A stretch of 64,000 bases of DNA from Zerene cesonia (Eukaryota; Arthropoda; Insecta; Lepidoptera; Pieridae). Each line of letters begins with the position of its first letter. Within the stretch, counting starts at the first letter, position 1. Both the position numbers and the translations under genes were made by a program. The stretch is from positions 1,798,001 through 1,862,000 of the forward strand of contig NW_024045136.1 of NCBI RefSeq assembly GCF_012273895.1, read 5' to 3'. Below the pieces are notes generated by a model, which ran no database searches, was not told where the DNA came from, and was given only the letters and a program-made list of their open reading frames with translations. Shown here in pieces: positions 11,729 to 23,694 of the stretch.

Positions 11729-12870
11729 GTGAACGACGGGAGGGTATGGTTAATGGGATTACATTACCTGGCAGTGTGCAAAGAAAACTCACTGTGACCA
11801 GTCACAAAGCGTCCGAATTAAAAAAGCATTTAAATAACATTGGCGAGATATTGCGGTGGTCGAACGCGACACCGATCAGATGCTACGGTGGCAAGGGGTA
11901 CTCGTGTTGTTTTTGCTCACAGCAATACACACACCCGTCGGATTTGAAGACGCACACCACGGGCACGCACGAGGGCATCAAAAATGCCTGCTTCACTAAG
12001 AAGTCCGATAGGAGCGCTTATCATATCAAACTAGATATAACATCGCTGCAATGCAATGTATGCAAGAGACATATCGACGATCTAGACGCTCTTATAGATC
12101 ACCTAATTAACGAGCACCAAAAGAAAATATATACAGATGTCAAAAACCATATAGTGCCATTTAAGTTTGATAGCGATAGCGAACTGAGATGCTTCATCTG
12201 CTTGAACACGTTCAGTGCGTTCAAAATGCTCTTAGCGCATATGAATGTGCACATCAGAAATTACGTTTGCGACGTATGCGATGCGGGATTTGTTTATAGC
12301 AAACAACTGAAACTACACTATCAGTCACATTTGACCGGCACGTTTAAATGCGATCACTGCGAGAAAGTTTTCGCAACGATGCAAAGGTGTAGGTCGCATA
12401 TGAAGTCTATTCACGGCAATAATAAGTTTTTGAACAAATGCGGGTACTGCGAAGAAACGTTCAAAGAACACCGTCAGAAGCAGAGGCATATTAACAAGGT
12501 GCACGGTGTCGTGTTCGCGCTCAAGTGCACGGCGTGCGATCGCAGCTTCACCACCCAAAGGCAGCACCACATTCACATGCAACGCGATCATCTACTGGAA
12601 AGACGGCATCCGTGTAATCAGTGCGATATGAAATTCTACACGTCCGGCCAGCTGAAGGATCACATGGTGAAGCATTTGGGCCTCCGCGAGTACAAGTGCG
12701 ATGTGTGCTTGAAGTCGTACGGTCGCAAATCGACCCTGCTCGAACACCTGAGGATCCACGCAGACGACAGGCGGTACAAATGTGACGTGTGCGGGCTCGC
12801 GTTCGTGCAGAAGTGTAGCTGGAGAGGACACGTGCGGGCGAAACATGGCCAAGACGTTAAATTTAACTGA
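11729..12870 (+). CDS. P5: C2H2 zinc-finger alternative 3'-terminal exon (10 fingers)
   Basis: Acceptor GTTTTCTTTATAG, nearly identical over about 20 bases to those of P4 and P9. About 379 residues. Signature RWSNATPIRCYGGKGY, ten fingers from about residue 59 to 372, final helices GRKSTLLEH and VQKCSWRGH, tail AKHGQDVKFN. The stop is only 87 bp before the first base of P6 and no AATAAA or ATTAAA occurs between them, so a P5-ending mRNA must run into or past P6, or use a non-canonical signal. A perfect TACTAAC branch-site match lies just after the stop. Predicted nuclear DNA-binding segment. Confidence 0.9.
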
Positions 12871-12957
12871 TACTAACGTAGCATGTAGTTGTTTACCCAT
12901 CCGCGAAAAGTTTGAAGGTTGAAGAAGACAGAGAATTAATAGCGCTTTCCTTTATAG

Positions 12958-14111
12958 GTGGTCGGAGTGAAGCCAATCGGCAAAGGAAAAGCTGTAAGGA
13001 TGCATCGCCGCCTCTTGATAGCGATGAAGCAGCCGGCAAGATTGGAGGTCTCACTGATGGGAAAAAGGCATTATACAAACATTTCGTGAATATACGAGAA
13101 ATACTCAAGTGCTCGAACGCCACCGTGTTCCGCGCTTACCGTCGAATAGGATTCGCGTGCGCTTATTGCGACAAAGAATATCCCGATCCCGCTGATCTGA
13201 AAAAACATAGCCTAGCCTCGCACGAAGGTATCGATGGAGCATTCTTCTCTGAAAAGCGAGACTTGAGTAGATTTACGCTTAAATTGGATATAACAGACTT
13301 GCGTTGTAGCATTTGCGATCGCGCCATTGACAACTTGGATCTGTTGATTAGCCACCTGAAAAACGAACACGGCAAAACGTTACACACGGATATCAAGAGT
13401 CAAATTGTACCGTTCAAGTTTCACAGCGAAGCGCTCACGTGTTACATATGCCTGAATAGGTTCAATCGGTTCAAATCGCTGTTGGAACACATGGCGATGC
13501 ACATGGGCAACTATGTGTGCGACACTTGCGGCGCGGGATTCATAACGCGCAGGCGCCTCGCGGCCCACGTGCGCAACCACAACGTGGGCGTTTTTAAATG
13601 CAATCTGTGCGAGAAAGTTTTCGATACGTTGGTGAAGAGACAGTCGCACGTGAGAAATATGCATTCGACGAAGAAAATTGTGCACCGATGCGGCAATTGC
13701 GAAGCAGCGTTCGACACGTATCGAGCCAAGGAGCGGCATCTCGTGCAGGCGCACGGTCACACGACGCTCAAATGCGAGACGTGCAACAAGACGTTTCTGC
13801 ACCAGAAGGGCTACTATATCCACATGAAGCGGGACCACCTGATGGAGAGGAAATTCGGGTGCGAATTTTGCGAGAAAACCTTCTTCACGAGCAGAGAGGC
13901 GAAGGACCACAGCTTGACGCACACGCGGTTGAAGAACTACCACTGCGACATTTGTCTGAAATCCTTCGGGCGGAAGGATACGTTGAGGGGACATTTGCGC
14001 ATACACGCCGATGACAGGAGGTTCAAATGCCAGCATTGTCAGCAGTCGTTCGTGCAAAAGTGCACGTGGAAGAGTCACGTGAAGAGTAAACACGGGCAGA
14101 TCGTTTCTTGA
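12958..14111 (+). CDS. P6: C2H2 zinc-finger alternative 3'-terminal exon (10 fingers)
   Basis: Acceptor GCTTTCCTTTATAG, then GT of a split codon. About 383 residues. The leader is basic and then acidic (GRSEANRQRKSCKD, LDSDEAAGK). The signature departs from the family: KCSNATVFRAYRRIGF in place of ATPIRC and GGxGY. Ten fingers from about residue 67 to 380, with last helices GRKDTLRGH and VQKCTWKSH. Finger 4 begins YVCDTCGAGF. The gap to P5 is far too short to hold a promoter, a ZAD exon and an intron, which is the strongest local argument that these are exons of one gene rather than separate genes. Predicted nuclear DNA-binding segment. Confidence 0.9.
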
Positions 14112-14128
14112 AGAGTTTGTCCATTAGT

Positions 14129-14345
14129 TTTTTTTTTTTTACGTCACAGTCGGCAATGGAGCTGGTGGGACGCCTGATGGTAAACGCTACCACCGCCCAT
14201 GAACATTTGGAGAGGCATAAGGTCCATTGCAAGGACCTTAGTCCTCAACAAATGGATTGCCGACTTTAAACTGAAGGGATTAAGAAAGGATTGGCGAGAG
14301 GAATAAAGGAAAGGACTGGGTAGGTTAAGGAAAAGGTTATTTGGG
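14129..14345 (-). mobile_element. Retroposon 3' fragment, family A
   Basis: Poly-T at the left, then GTCGGCAATGGAGCTGGTGG and CGCTACCACCGCCCATGAAC. Read on the minus strand it ends in poly(A), so it is a retroposed fragment. Other copies at 31530, 36465, 52490, 54965 and 59822. Starts 20 bp after the P6 stop, so it lies in the P6 3' untranslated region. Confidence 0.75.
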
Positions 14346-14487
14346 CGTAATTATTGCATTGTTATTATGACTTACTTGACTTAGGTTCCTATGTCCCCTA
14401 GCTGGGGCAGAGGGCATCAACCGTGTTCTATTGTTAATTATTATTATAGTGTCTTGATATTTTGTATGTGTAATTAAATACGAGTAC

Positions 14488-14703
14488 GTTATACATCCTA
14501 TTAATATTATAAATGCGAAAGTTTGTAAGTATGTATGTATGGATGTTTGTTACTCTTTCACGTAAAAACTACTGAACCAATTGCAATGAAATTTGGTACG
14601 TAGACAGACTGGATAACTGGAATAACATATAGGCAACTTTTTATTCCGATATTCCTACGGGATACGGACTTACGCGGGTGAAACCGCGGGGCACAGCTAG
14701 TCT
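14488..14703 (+). repeat. Short interspersed repeat, family B (Metulj-like)
   Basis: Runs from ATTAATATTATAAATGCG to GTGAAACCGCGGGGCACAGC. The core CTGAACCAATTGCAATGAAA and AACATATAGGCAACTTTTTA blocks recur in at least eight places in this window. Resembles SINE-like elements of butterflies; the name is from memory and unverified. Confidence 0.75.
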
Positions 14704-15387
14704 ATAATATATAAGTTCCTTTAAAGGGCTTAAGGACTCGTGTACACTGAGTGGATCTCCTGTTTATTTATCTCTTTTTAAATCAAATTATTCTTTATTA
14801 ACTTTAACTTGTATAAATAAATGTATTTTCTTTCTTTCTTTATACAATATCTGACAAGATCCGTTTATTTTATAACTTGAAATATATCCGCGATATGGAA
14901 ATAGTTCAAGAATCTCTGTAAGGATAAATAATGTATATTGTATGAACAAGATTATGTTTCTTAACATTGGACTTACGAAACGTTTAAAACCGATTTGCTT
15001 CGTATAAGTCTATAGCATAAGTTAAATATATTTCTATCTGTACTTATAAAATTTATCGTTTATGCAACTAGTGAATGCTAGAGAGTATCTAAAGTCAATT
15101 ATGTTCTTGATGGGGGTTGAGTTAAGTACCTGATGGGGGTTGAGTTTACTGATGGCGATGTAAATTTATGTAGTCAATTAAACCACCAGTCCTCCTCAAT
15201 ATTGCGTATATTACCCGATGCAAGATGACTCGACACAATTTCATCTAGTTGTTCGTGCGACGGTTACCTACAGAACAACTGAATTTGAAAATAACGTCCT
15301 CGCCATGATGACTTATTGACGAGTGACGTTTTGACATAATAATAAAACGATTAGACTATAAGAATACACGGCAATATCTTAAATTAG

Positions 15388-15625
15388 CTTTCCGCCCGCG
15401 ACTTCGCCCGCGTGAATTTCGGTTATATCGCTTTCATCTCCCAATTTCAACTCGCCCTATCTACCCTTTTTTTCTCGATGAAAATCATCCAATGTTCATG
15501 TCCCAGCCCAAGTTCAGTTCTACCTTCATACCAAATAATATCAAAATTGGTTCAGTGTTTTAGGCGTGAAAGCGCAACAGACAGACAGAGTTACTTTTGC
15601 ATTTATAATATTAGTAGGGATAGAT
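15388..15625 (+). repeat. Short interspersed repeat, family D
   Basis: Starts CGCCCGCGACTTCGCCCGCG, holds CAAAATTGGTTCAGTG, and ends ACAGACAGACAGAG then ATAATATTAGTAGGG. Two longer, closer copies at 56602-56925 and 62563-62935. Confidence 0.75.
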
Positions 15626-17072
15626 TCTAAAATAACAGAATTTTATAAGAGAACTAGGCGTATCGTCAAAGTGATTCATATATCACGTACGTGTCGACTG
15701 ACGATCGAAAAACAAATGTTTAAAGTCACGAATGGTTCGGATTCCGCCTCTTGATAGATTTTTTTTTCTATTCTGTAAATATAAAGCATTTGAATGGAAT
15801 GAAATTTAAAAAAAATCTGTTCTCACATTTATTTAGCTACATCCACAAACTGAGTAATAAAAAGCAAGCTTATGTATATAAGATATTCTATACACAACGT
15901 ACATACATATATAGACTATGTCACTCGGTGAAGTTGCAGCTTTCTAACGGTGGCAGAATATCGAAATTGGTCCAGCAGTTTTAATGTGAAAACATTATAG
16001 ACATACATATAAATCTTTCCTCTTTATTATATTAATTTAGGTAGACTTGGAATATAGTGTAACGACAGATTTCATAAAAAAAACTTATCGATATGTGAAT
16101 CGTAGTATTTGTATGATTTTTTTTTTCAATCGGTCGAGTAATTATTAAGATAAATCCTAACAAACAAACAAACATACATACATACAAACAAACAAGCAAG
16201 TAAGCAAAATATTATAAGTTGTGTATTCAATATAACTTTTGCGTAATCTGTATCTGTAAATCTGATGATTTGTAATATTTATCGAAGTATTTATTTATAT
16301 TTGAAAACTGAAATAAAACGCTATTTCAAGTACCTACCACTGTTGTAATATATTTGAGTCGTTTTTTTTTAATGAGAAACCATTGTAATTGCAATGCAAA
16401 AGAAGAAATAAATGTTTCTAAATTATATATTGGTTTTATTGAAACTAGAACATGACTTAAAACTTTAATTGATATTGTTTTTTTTAATTGGTTATGTGGA
16501 AAAGACTCGGGTCGGGTTTATGACTAATCGACTACTAAATCGACACTTTGTAGAGATCTGTTCAGTCTTGCTTCGATTTAAAAAAGGAGGACGTTATTAA
16601 TTACATGGTATTTTTATGTTTGTTACCTCATAACTTTTTACTGGATGTACCGATTTTCATTTTTTTTTTTTTTTGAGTAACTCAACTGAACAAAAAAACA
16701 TGTACATCACAGAAATTAAAGATTTTTCTTAACGGATATTAAAAGCGATTTATTCATTTTATTAACCCGACGTTTCGAATAGTTTGCAGGCGAGCGTGAT
16801 CACGGGGAGACTGGTCTTTAATTTCTAAATTTATAATACTCGCGTAAAATGAAACACAAGAAAACACTATATACATCTTATTTAACTCGATTATGAACAA
16901 ATAGTAGAGATACTTTGTATTTGAATATCTTCCCTTAAGCATAACTGTAGGTTCATCCGCGCGTCACTCATTAATTTTCACTATGAGGCTGTTATAATTC
17001 GCCAATGCATCGACCAAACACGTCCTATAATATGTCACAAAGCAACTACAACTTGCAAAATTTTGTTTATAG

Positions 17073-18199
17073 GTCCTCCGCAACGCGAGAGTGTCAATTT
17101 GAAACTGAATAGACATTCTGGTAAACCGCTGAAAGGGGTAAGAGCAGGACGGGATGACTTTAGTGAAAAACACCGGTCTAACCTTTGTAATGTATTGATG
17201 CATTCGAATGCTACGCTGATAAAAAGCAGTGATGATAAGGGCTACACATGCGTTTTCTGCCCAGCACGATACAAGAAACCTGCCCACTTGAAAGAACATT
17301 TCTTAAATACACACACGAGAAATTGCCTTCAGGAGATTCGATCACTTCGTCCATACACTGTTAAATTGGATATCACCAATCTAAAGTGCACTATTTGCGG
17401 ATTAAATACAACAATGTTACAAGATCTGTTGGATCATTTACATAATTTTCACGATAAAGTTATATACAAGGATATTCAAAACCATTTGGTGTCTTATAAA
17501 TTTCACGGTGATAGTTTTCGATGCGTGTTCTGTAAAGAGGAGTTTCGTAGATTCCGCGCGTTGAACTATCACATGAATAAACACTATCGGAATTATGAAT
17601 GTGAATTTTGTCACGCTGGTTTCATAAATAACGATATTTTAAGGTGCCACAAGCGAATGCATAGAAATGAAATGGTGTATGAAACATTAACAAACAAACG
17701 TAAAAGTAAAGATAGTGATATTGAGAATGTAGATGATGATTGTGCTGAAGCAGACGGTTTCAATGAGACTTCAACGGATATTAACTTAAATGTATGTAGT
17801 GTATGCGATGAATACTTCGCAAATGAAGAGTTGCTTGATAATCACGTCCTAAACGAACACTCGCTTAAAATGGAACATAACTGTGAAGATTGTAATGTGA
17901 AATTTATAACAGCAGATGGGTTAAAGCATCATCAGCAAAATCATAGAGAATTCAAACAGAATCAATGTTACTTGTGTCTTAGTTCGTTTAAAGATGAGGG
18001 TGATTTACGTAATCACTTGATGACCCATGCTAATGGTATTGATTTTAAATGTACAGAATGTGATTTGTTATTTGTAGACGAAACAGAGTTGCAAGAACAT
18101 AAGGAAACGAAGCATTGTAAGTTATTCCGAGATCGTATGAATTATCCTTTGATATTGAAAATAGACGTAACTTATGACATTTTGTTTTCTTCATTTTAG
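17073..18199 (+). CDS. P7: diverged zinc-finger exon, terminal or spliced into P8
   Basis: Acceptor ATTTTGTTTATAG. About 374 residues if read through. Fingers 1-4 follow the family (GYTCVFC, LKCTIC, FRCVFC, YECEFC). An insert of about 40 residues, rich in Asp, Glu and Asn, replaces finger 5, and four poorly matching fingers follow (VCSVC, HNCEDC, NQCYLC, FKCTEC). The constant KTLREH and QKCSW fingers are absent. At 18117 a consensus donor GTAAGT falls right after the second His of the last finger. Splicing it to the P8 acceptor (intron 18117-18199, 83 nt) keeps frame, making a Cys codon (T|GT). If not spliced, the stop TAG at 18197-18199 is itself part of the P8 acceptor. Codon use is more AT-rich than in neighbours. 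Confidence 0.85.
18117..18199 (+). other. Candidate 83-nt intron joining P7 to P8
   Basis: Donor CATT|GTAAGTTATT and acceptor TTCTTCATTTTAG|GTACC. Phase of P7 at the donor (one base left) matches the two-base start of P8. Length is in the range of short insect introns. Confidence 0.7.
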
Positions 18200-19368
18200 G
18201 TACCCCCGAAACAGACGATAAAGTCGATAGTAAAAGGAAAACATCAAACAGAGCTAAATCTAGTGGAGATGTCGATAAGAAAAATGGGCGGTCAGCATTG
18301 AGAATTAAATTTCGTGAAAATGTGCTTGAAGTTTTGTATAATTCTAACGCAACGACTATACGAAATTGTGTTGATTATGGATACACGTGTTGTTTTTGCT
18401 CCGAATATTATGAGCGTCCGGAGGATTTGAAAATACATAACTTGGAAAGTCACGATAAATCGGCCTTAAGGAATGGAATGAAGGCAACTCATATGAACAC
18501 ATTAGCTCTGAAATTAGATATAACTGGACTACGATGTACGCTCTGTGATACTGAGATGAATATGTTAGATGACTTATTAAACCACCTTAGAGAGATACAC
18601 AACAGACCAATCCACACAGATATAGACAATTACATGGTGCCCTTCAAGTTCGAAGACGAGGTCTTACGTTGTACATTTTGTCGGCAGGAATTTATCAAAT
18701 TCAAACTCCTAATGGAACATATAAATATACATTATCGAAATTTCGTGTGCGAAGTGTGCGATCATGGATTTATAAGTCCGGTTGTTTATCGATCTCACCG
18801 CAGGATACATGAAATCGGCAATTTCAAATGCGACTACTGCGACAGAGTTATGGACACCAGAACGAAAAAATTGAACCACGAGAGGGTGTCGCATGGGCGT
18901 TGGAAAAATTTCGATGGCAAAGCGTCGAAATACGTGAACAAATGCCAGTACTGTAATCAATTGTTCAACGGATATCACAAGAAGCAAAAGCACCTGGCGG
19001 AGGTCCACGGGGTGAAAATGCCCGGCTTTCAATGCAAGGCCTGTGATCGCACGTTCCCAAATCGTCAACGATACACGATACACATAAAGAGGGATCATTT
19101 AATGGAACGCAAACATAATTGTACGGTGTGCGACAAGAAATTTTTCACGTCCGTCACCTTGAAGCATCACTTGCTTAGCCATTCGGGTTTGAAGAAGTAT
19201 CAGTGTGATATTTGTATGAAGTCATATGGCAGGAAGAGTACGTTGCGTGAACATCTGCGTATCCACGCGGATGATAGGAAATACGTGTGCGGGCAGTGTG
19301 GACAATCGTTTATACAGAAATGTAGTTGGGCTGGTCATATGCGCGCTAAACATTCGGAAATAGTGTGA
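18200..19368 (+). CDS. P8: C2H2 zinc-finger alternative 3'-terminal exon (10 fingers)
   Basis: Starts GT after TTCATTTTAG. About 388 residues to TGA. The leader is basic and Ser/Asp-rich (DSKRKTSNRAK). Signature YNSNATTIRNCVDYGY, with Asn where most units have Arg-Cys and without the GG pair. Ten fingers, final helices GRKSTLREH and IQKCSWAGH (Ala where most have Arg or Lys). The linker before finger 6 is longer than in other units (WKNFDGKASKYVNKC). It can follow either the distant common 5' exon or, in phase, P7, which would give an array of about 18 fingers. Predicted nuclear DNA-binding segment. Confidence 0.9.
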
Positions 19369-19779
19369 TAGAATGAGGAGGCAAAAGGAAGTTGTTCAAT
19401 TTAGCGTTGATTCCTCTTTTTTTTCTTATTTAGTTTATAAGTTGTTAACTATCCAATATTATATATCTATATTTTTAATTAAATTACTAAGTGATATAGA
19501 GTAAATGGTTTTTTAATTTACCACATTATAGTAGCCCAAATAATTAAAAATAACAAGAGAAACATCAAACCTAGCAAGGCAATTTTTACTAATTATATAA
19601 ATAACCAATATTTTTCAATTTTTTATGATTTTTATTACTCAAAATGAAAGCGATGAATATTTATGAAAGAAAGTCATATAAAATGATGAATATATTATAA
19701 AATCAAGATACATATATGGGAAAGAGCGAGCAGTGAAACGGCTAGAAGATGTTGTTATAATTGGACGTTTTCTTTATAG
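19369..19779 (+). other. Interval between P8 and P9
   Basis: Very AT-rich; no exon or repeat recognised, and no clear AATAAA for P8. Confidence 0.4.
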
Positions 19780-20942
19780 GTGCTCGACGTAGCCTCAAAA
19801 CTGAAACAACAGAGATTAAATCAGGACAATCAGATGAATTGAATGACGAAATTATGCCAATTGGAGAGACGATTGCAGGAAAGAAAAGAGGTGAAGAATT
19901 GGCGAAACATAAAATTAATCTTATAGCGATCCTTAAGAATTCGAATGCGACTCCTATCCGATGTAGAGGCGGAATAGGCTATGCGTGTTGTTATTGCGCA
20001 CAGGAATTCCCAGATCCTAAGGATTTGAAGACGCATACGATGCAAACGCATGAAGAGAAAACGAGACTACGGTTAATGGATGGAAAAGACATCTATAAAT
20101 TTCACGCAAAGCTCGATATAACCGACCTAAAGTGTAGTATTTGCGCCAGTAATATTGAAGATCTGGAAAAACTTATTGAACATCTTAGAAACAAGCATAA
20201 CGTTCTAATGCACATGGATGTGAAAAATCAACTGGTTCCCTTCAAGTTCGATAGTGAAGGTCTGAAATGTTTCATATGTTTCAGCGCGTATCATAAATTC
20301 AAATCACTTCTAGAACATATGAACGTTCATTACAGAAATTACATATGTGACGTGTGCAACGCTGGATTTGTGAACCGGTGCATGCTCGCTCGACATGCGG
20401 AGAGCCACAAGCTCGGGTCGTTCAAATGTGTGTTCTGTTCGAAGGTATTTGACACGCACAGGAAGAAACGGTCGCACGAGAAATGCGTACACACGCATTC
20501 AGAGATACTCAACAGATGCGGCTATTGTAACGAGAAGTTTAGGGACTATCGGAAAAAAGAGAAACACCTAATAACTGTTCATGGTGCGGTCAATATCGAA
20601 ACGAAATGCCAAGCTTGTGATAGGACGTTTACAAATCAAAAAGAGTATAATGCGCACGTGAAGCGGTTGCATTTGATGGACAAGCGACACAAATGTCCTG
20701 AGTGCGATATGTCCTTTTTTACGACTGGAGAGCTGAAGGATCATGTCGTGAAGCACACGGGTTCAAGGCAGTTTGAATGTGAGGTGTGTCATAAGACGTA
20801 CGGAAGAAGGAAGACTCTGCGGGAACACATGAGAATACATAAAGACGATAGACGTTTTAAGTGTGACCATTGTGGGCAAGCGTTTGTTCAGAAGTGCAGT
20901 TGGCGTGGGCACATGCGAGCGAAGCATGGCGAAAAGGTCTAA
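19780..20942 (+). CDS. P9: C2H2 zinc-finger alternative 3'-terminal exon (10 fingers)
   Basis: Acceptor GACGTTTTCTTTATAG. About 386 residues to TAA. A mixed leader of about 50 residues includes IAGKKRGEELAKHK. Signature KNSNATPIRCRGGIGY, the form shared with P10, P13, P15 and P16. Ten fingers, from CCYC at about residue 70 to the last finger ending AKHGEKV. Constant helices GRRKTLREH and VQKCSWRGH are intact. Fingers 5-7 have helices DTHRKKRSH, RDYRKKEKH and TNQKEYNAH. AATAAA follows at 21058, 116 bp after the stop. A canonical member that can serve as the reference for the array. Confidence 0.92.
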
Positions 20943-21057
20943 TGACATTCGCATGTAGGTTGTTGTGTATAAATTTTTAGGATTTTCTATACGTACCTTA
21001 AATGTATCAGACATTTTAATATTGCTACAGATACTGAAGAAAAATATGAATTTTTAG

Positions 21058-21063
21058 AATAAA
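21058..21063 (+). terminator. Candidate poly(A) signal for P9
   Basis: AATAAA 116 bp after the P9 stop and upstream of the P10 acceptor. Confidence 0.6.
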
Positions 21064-21565
21064 AAAAGAAATAATTGTATTTGACGATTTAAATCATAAA
21101 ATTGATCTGTTAAATATAGCTTAACGCTGCTAAGTTTTCCTGTAAACGATGTCATGTTAACTATTAATTATCTTAACCTCTGTTGAGGGTGTTTAGGCTG
21201 TTTTGTTGGATTTAACCGAAATATTGCCTTGATAATTTTAAAACATATGTTAACATAATGTTCCTAGACCATTCACAAATTTATGCTATATCGATGTGAC
21301 ATTCAAATTAAATTATTATTTTAGGTGATTCATGATTCAAAACTTGAGCCGGTTCAGACACTTTAAATTATAACATAATATATCTTAACTATAATTAAAA
21401 TGTACGTTTGAAGATATCATTCGGTATTTAAGGAAGATGTTATTTACAAAAAAGCTATGCAAATAATACCATGTATGTATATCGTAATCGTTTGATCTAT
21501 TTCAAGAAATTCATATGTAACTGAGACATAATCACCACGTTTGTAATATATACTTTTGTTTATAG

Positions 21566-22626
21566 GTAAAAGGGTACGGTTGAAGTCTGACAGCAGGGAA
21601 ACTGCTAAGACTGTAGCCAATGAAAACAGTGATACACCGAAAGTGACACTAGGTAAAGAGTTGACTAAGCACCGAACGAATATTAGAGAGATTATCCGTT
21701 GGTCCAACGCGACTCCGATACGATGTAGAGGTGGTATAGGATATGCGTGCTGTTTCTGTTCAAACCAATACCCGGATCCAGCCGATCTTAAACGACACAC
21801 AATAGACGGTCACGATGAGGAAACCAAACGAGACTTCATGAAAGGCAAAGATATGTACGGCTTCTTTGTCAAATTGGACATCACGTCCCTCGTGTGCAAT
21901 ATTTGCCTGCGGAATATCAACACCCTTGAAAATCTAATGACGCACCTCAAGGAGGAACACGACAAGAACATACACACGGATATCAATAACCACATACTGC
22001 CGTTCAAATTCGAAAGCGAGACGCTCAAGTGTTTCATATGCTTGAACGTTTTCAACAAATTCAAAGCCTTGCAAGAGCACATGCACACGCATTACAGGAA
22101 TTTCATTTGCGAAGTGTGCGACGCCGGCTTTGTGAATAAGCACCTGCTGCTGTGCCACAGGGAGGGCCATAAGAAAGGCACGTTTGAGTGCAAGCAGTGC
22201 ACGGACGTGTTCGACACGGTGCGCAAAATGAAGCAGCACGTGCGGAAAGTGCACAACGGAAGCCTGCCGCACAAATGCGGTTATTGCAACGAGAGATTCA
22301 AAGAGAACTTTCACAAGAACGAACACTTGGCGAAGGTGCACGGTGTCGTAGGGCCGGCCATTAAGTGCCAAGCGTGCGATAGGACGTTCGCCACGCAACA
22401 GACGTGGTTGTTGCACACGAAGAAGTATCATCTGATGCAGAGGCAGTATAAATGCTCCCGCTGCGAAATGGACTTCTTTTCGAAGAGGGAACTCAATGAT
22501 CACATGGTGAAGCATACAGGGACTAGAGAGTATAGATGCGATATATGCTTTAAGTGTTACGGGCGGTTGAAGACGCTCAAGGAGCACCTGCGGAGACTGC
22601 ATTCGGACGAAAGAAGAAGGAACTGA
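21566..22626 (+). CDS. P10: C2H2 zinc-finger alternative 3'-terminal exon (9 fingers)
   Basis: Acceptor ACTTTTGTTTATAG, exon start GTAAAAGG. About 352 residues to TGA. Basic leader KRVRLKSDSRET. Signature RWSNATPIRCRGGIGY. Nine fingers; the ninth ends KTLKEHLRRLH and the coding sequence stops nine residues later (SDERRRN), so the constant tenth finger is absent. P12 ends in almost the same way, which suggests a shared truncated ancestor rather than two independent losses. AATAAA at 22831. The first six bases of the exon also resemble a 5' splice site. Predicted nuclear DNA-binding segment with a shorter C-terminal module. Confidence 0.9.
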
Positions 22627-23694
22627 GATCGTTAAAATAGTGCTTTCTGCGCTCATCTTAAGGTTGAATGCCGTGTGACAATTTATTATAAAGAGAATCT
22701 TAGCATAAGTCAAGATATTATTTAAACTCGACGTCAAATGTATCGTAAACAGATCTTATTATTATTTAATTTTGTACGGTTGCATGTATGTTTGTTTGAT
22801 GTTTACATATTTATTGAAGTTTAATTTTGAAATAAATTTTTATCGGAATATTTATTGAGTATGATTATTATTCATGCATTGTATTTGTGTGCATTTGCCA
22901 ACCGCTAACCATACAATGGAGTAATAAAACCCAACAATTTTATTCTGATAAGTGCCGAATTATATTATTAGAAGATGTTTCTTATTTGTACCGGTCTGCA
23001 TGTTTTTAAATTTTTATATACATGGGTGGATAAATATATAGATCATCTTTTGTTTGACCCAATAAATAACCATTTATCTTGTAATGTGTATATTACACTT
23101 AATATTAACCCCAGACTCTTAGTATAGCATACGCTGTATTTCAGAAGCCTGTGTCTTCTCGATGGAAGTCCATGAAATGTTCATATGAAATTTAAAATTC
23201 TACAATTTACACATATACTAGAAACAAAATAAATAGAAGTTTCGTTACGAGATCATGCGTTTTAATGAGTTAGGTTCGTAAAAGCTCCTATATTGCTATA
23301 ATAAGTATGAAATACTAATAATAATATCCTAGATCGAAATAAATTTATTTCTTTCTTTCTTTCTTCTTTCTTTCTTTCTAGATCGAAATAAATTTAACCA
23401 CAAAGTTATGTAATTTTGATTAAAAAGCAATTCTTTTGACAGTTTCCATTATTTTATTACATAAAGCGATTACGATTACTTACGAAAATATCTTATTAAG
23501 CGTTTATTATTCTATTTATAAACTAGTATGTAGGATATTTTCTAACATAAGATTATTCGATCAAAACGAAATATATTTTGCCTATAATTGTCGTTAATGG
23601 CAGGCGAGTATCTTTTAATGGTGATATTGTTTCTATCAATCGTGACGCCAAGTGTCTGGAAGATGCATGACTAATGACGAATTTATGTTTGTAG
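22627..23694 (+). other. Interval between P10 and P11
   Basis: AT-rich; contains a (TTTC)n tract at about 23349-23379 flanked by a duplicated GATCGAAATAAATTTA, the P10 poly(A) signal and nothing else recognisable. Confidence 0.45.
22831..22836 (+). terminator. Candidate poly(A) signal for P10
   Basis: AATAAA 205 bp after the P10 stop. Confidence 0.55.

Larger units (their letters stand above)
14112..17072 (+). other. Interval between P6 and P7
   Basis: Three repeats as listed, otherwise AT-rich. Short open frames at 15751-15984 and 16754-16942 lack any domain or splice context. Confidence 0.4.

Noticed and set aside
12912..14111. P6 as an independent intronless gene
   Set aside because: It begins 87 bp after the P5 stop, has an acceptor like its neighbours and lacks a ZAD.
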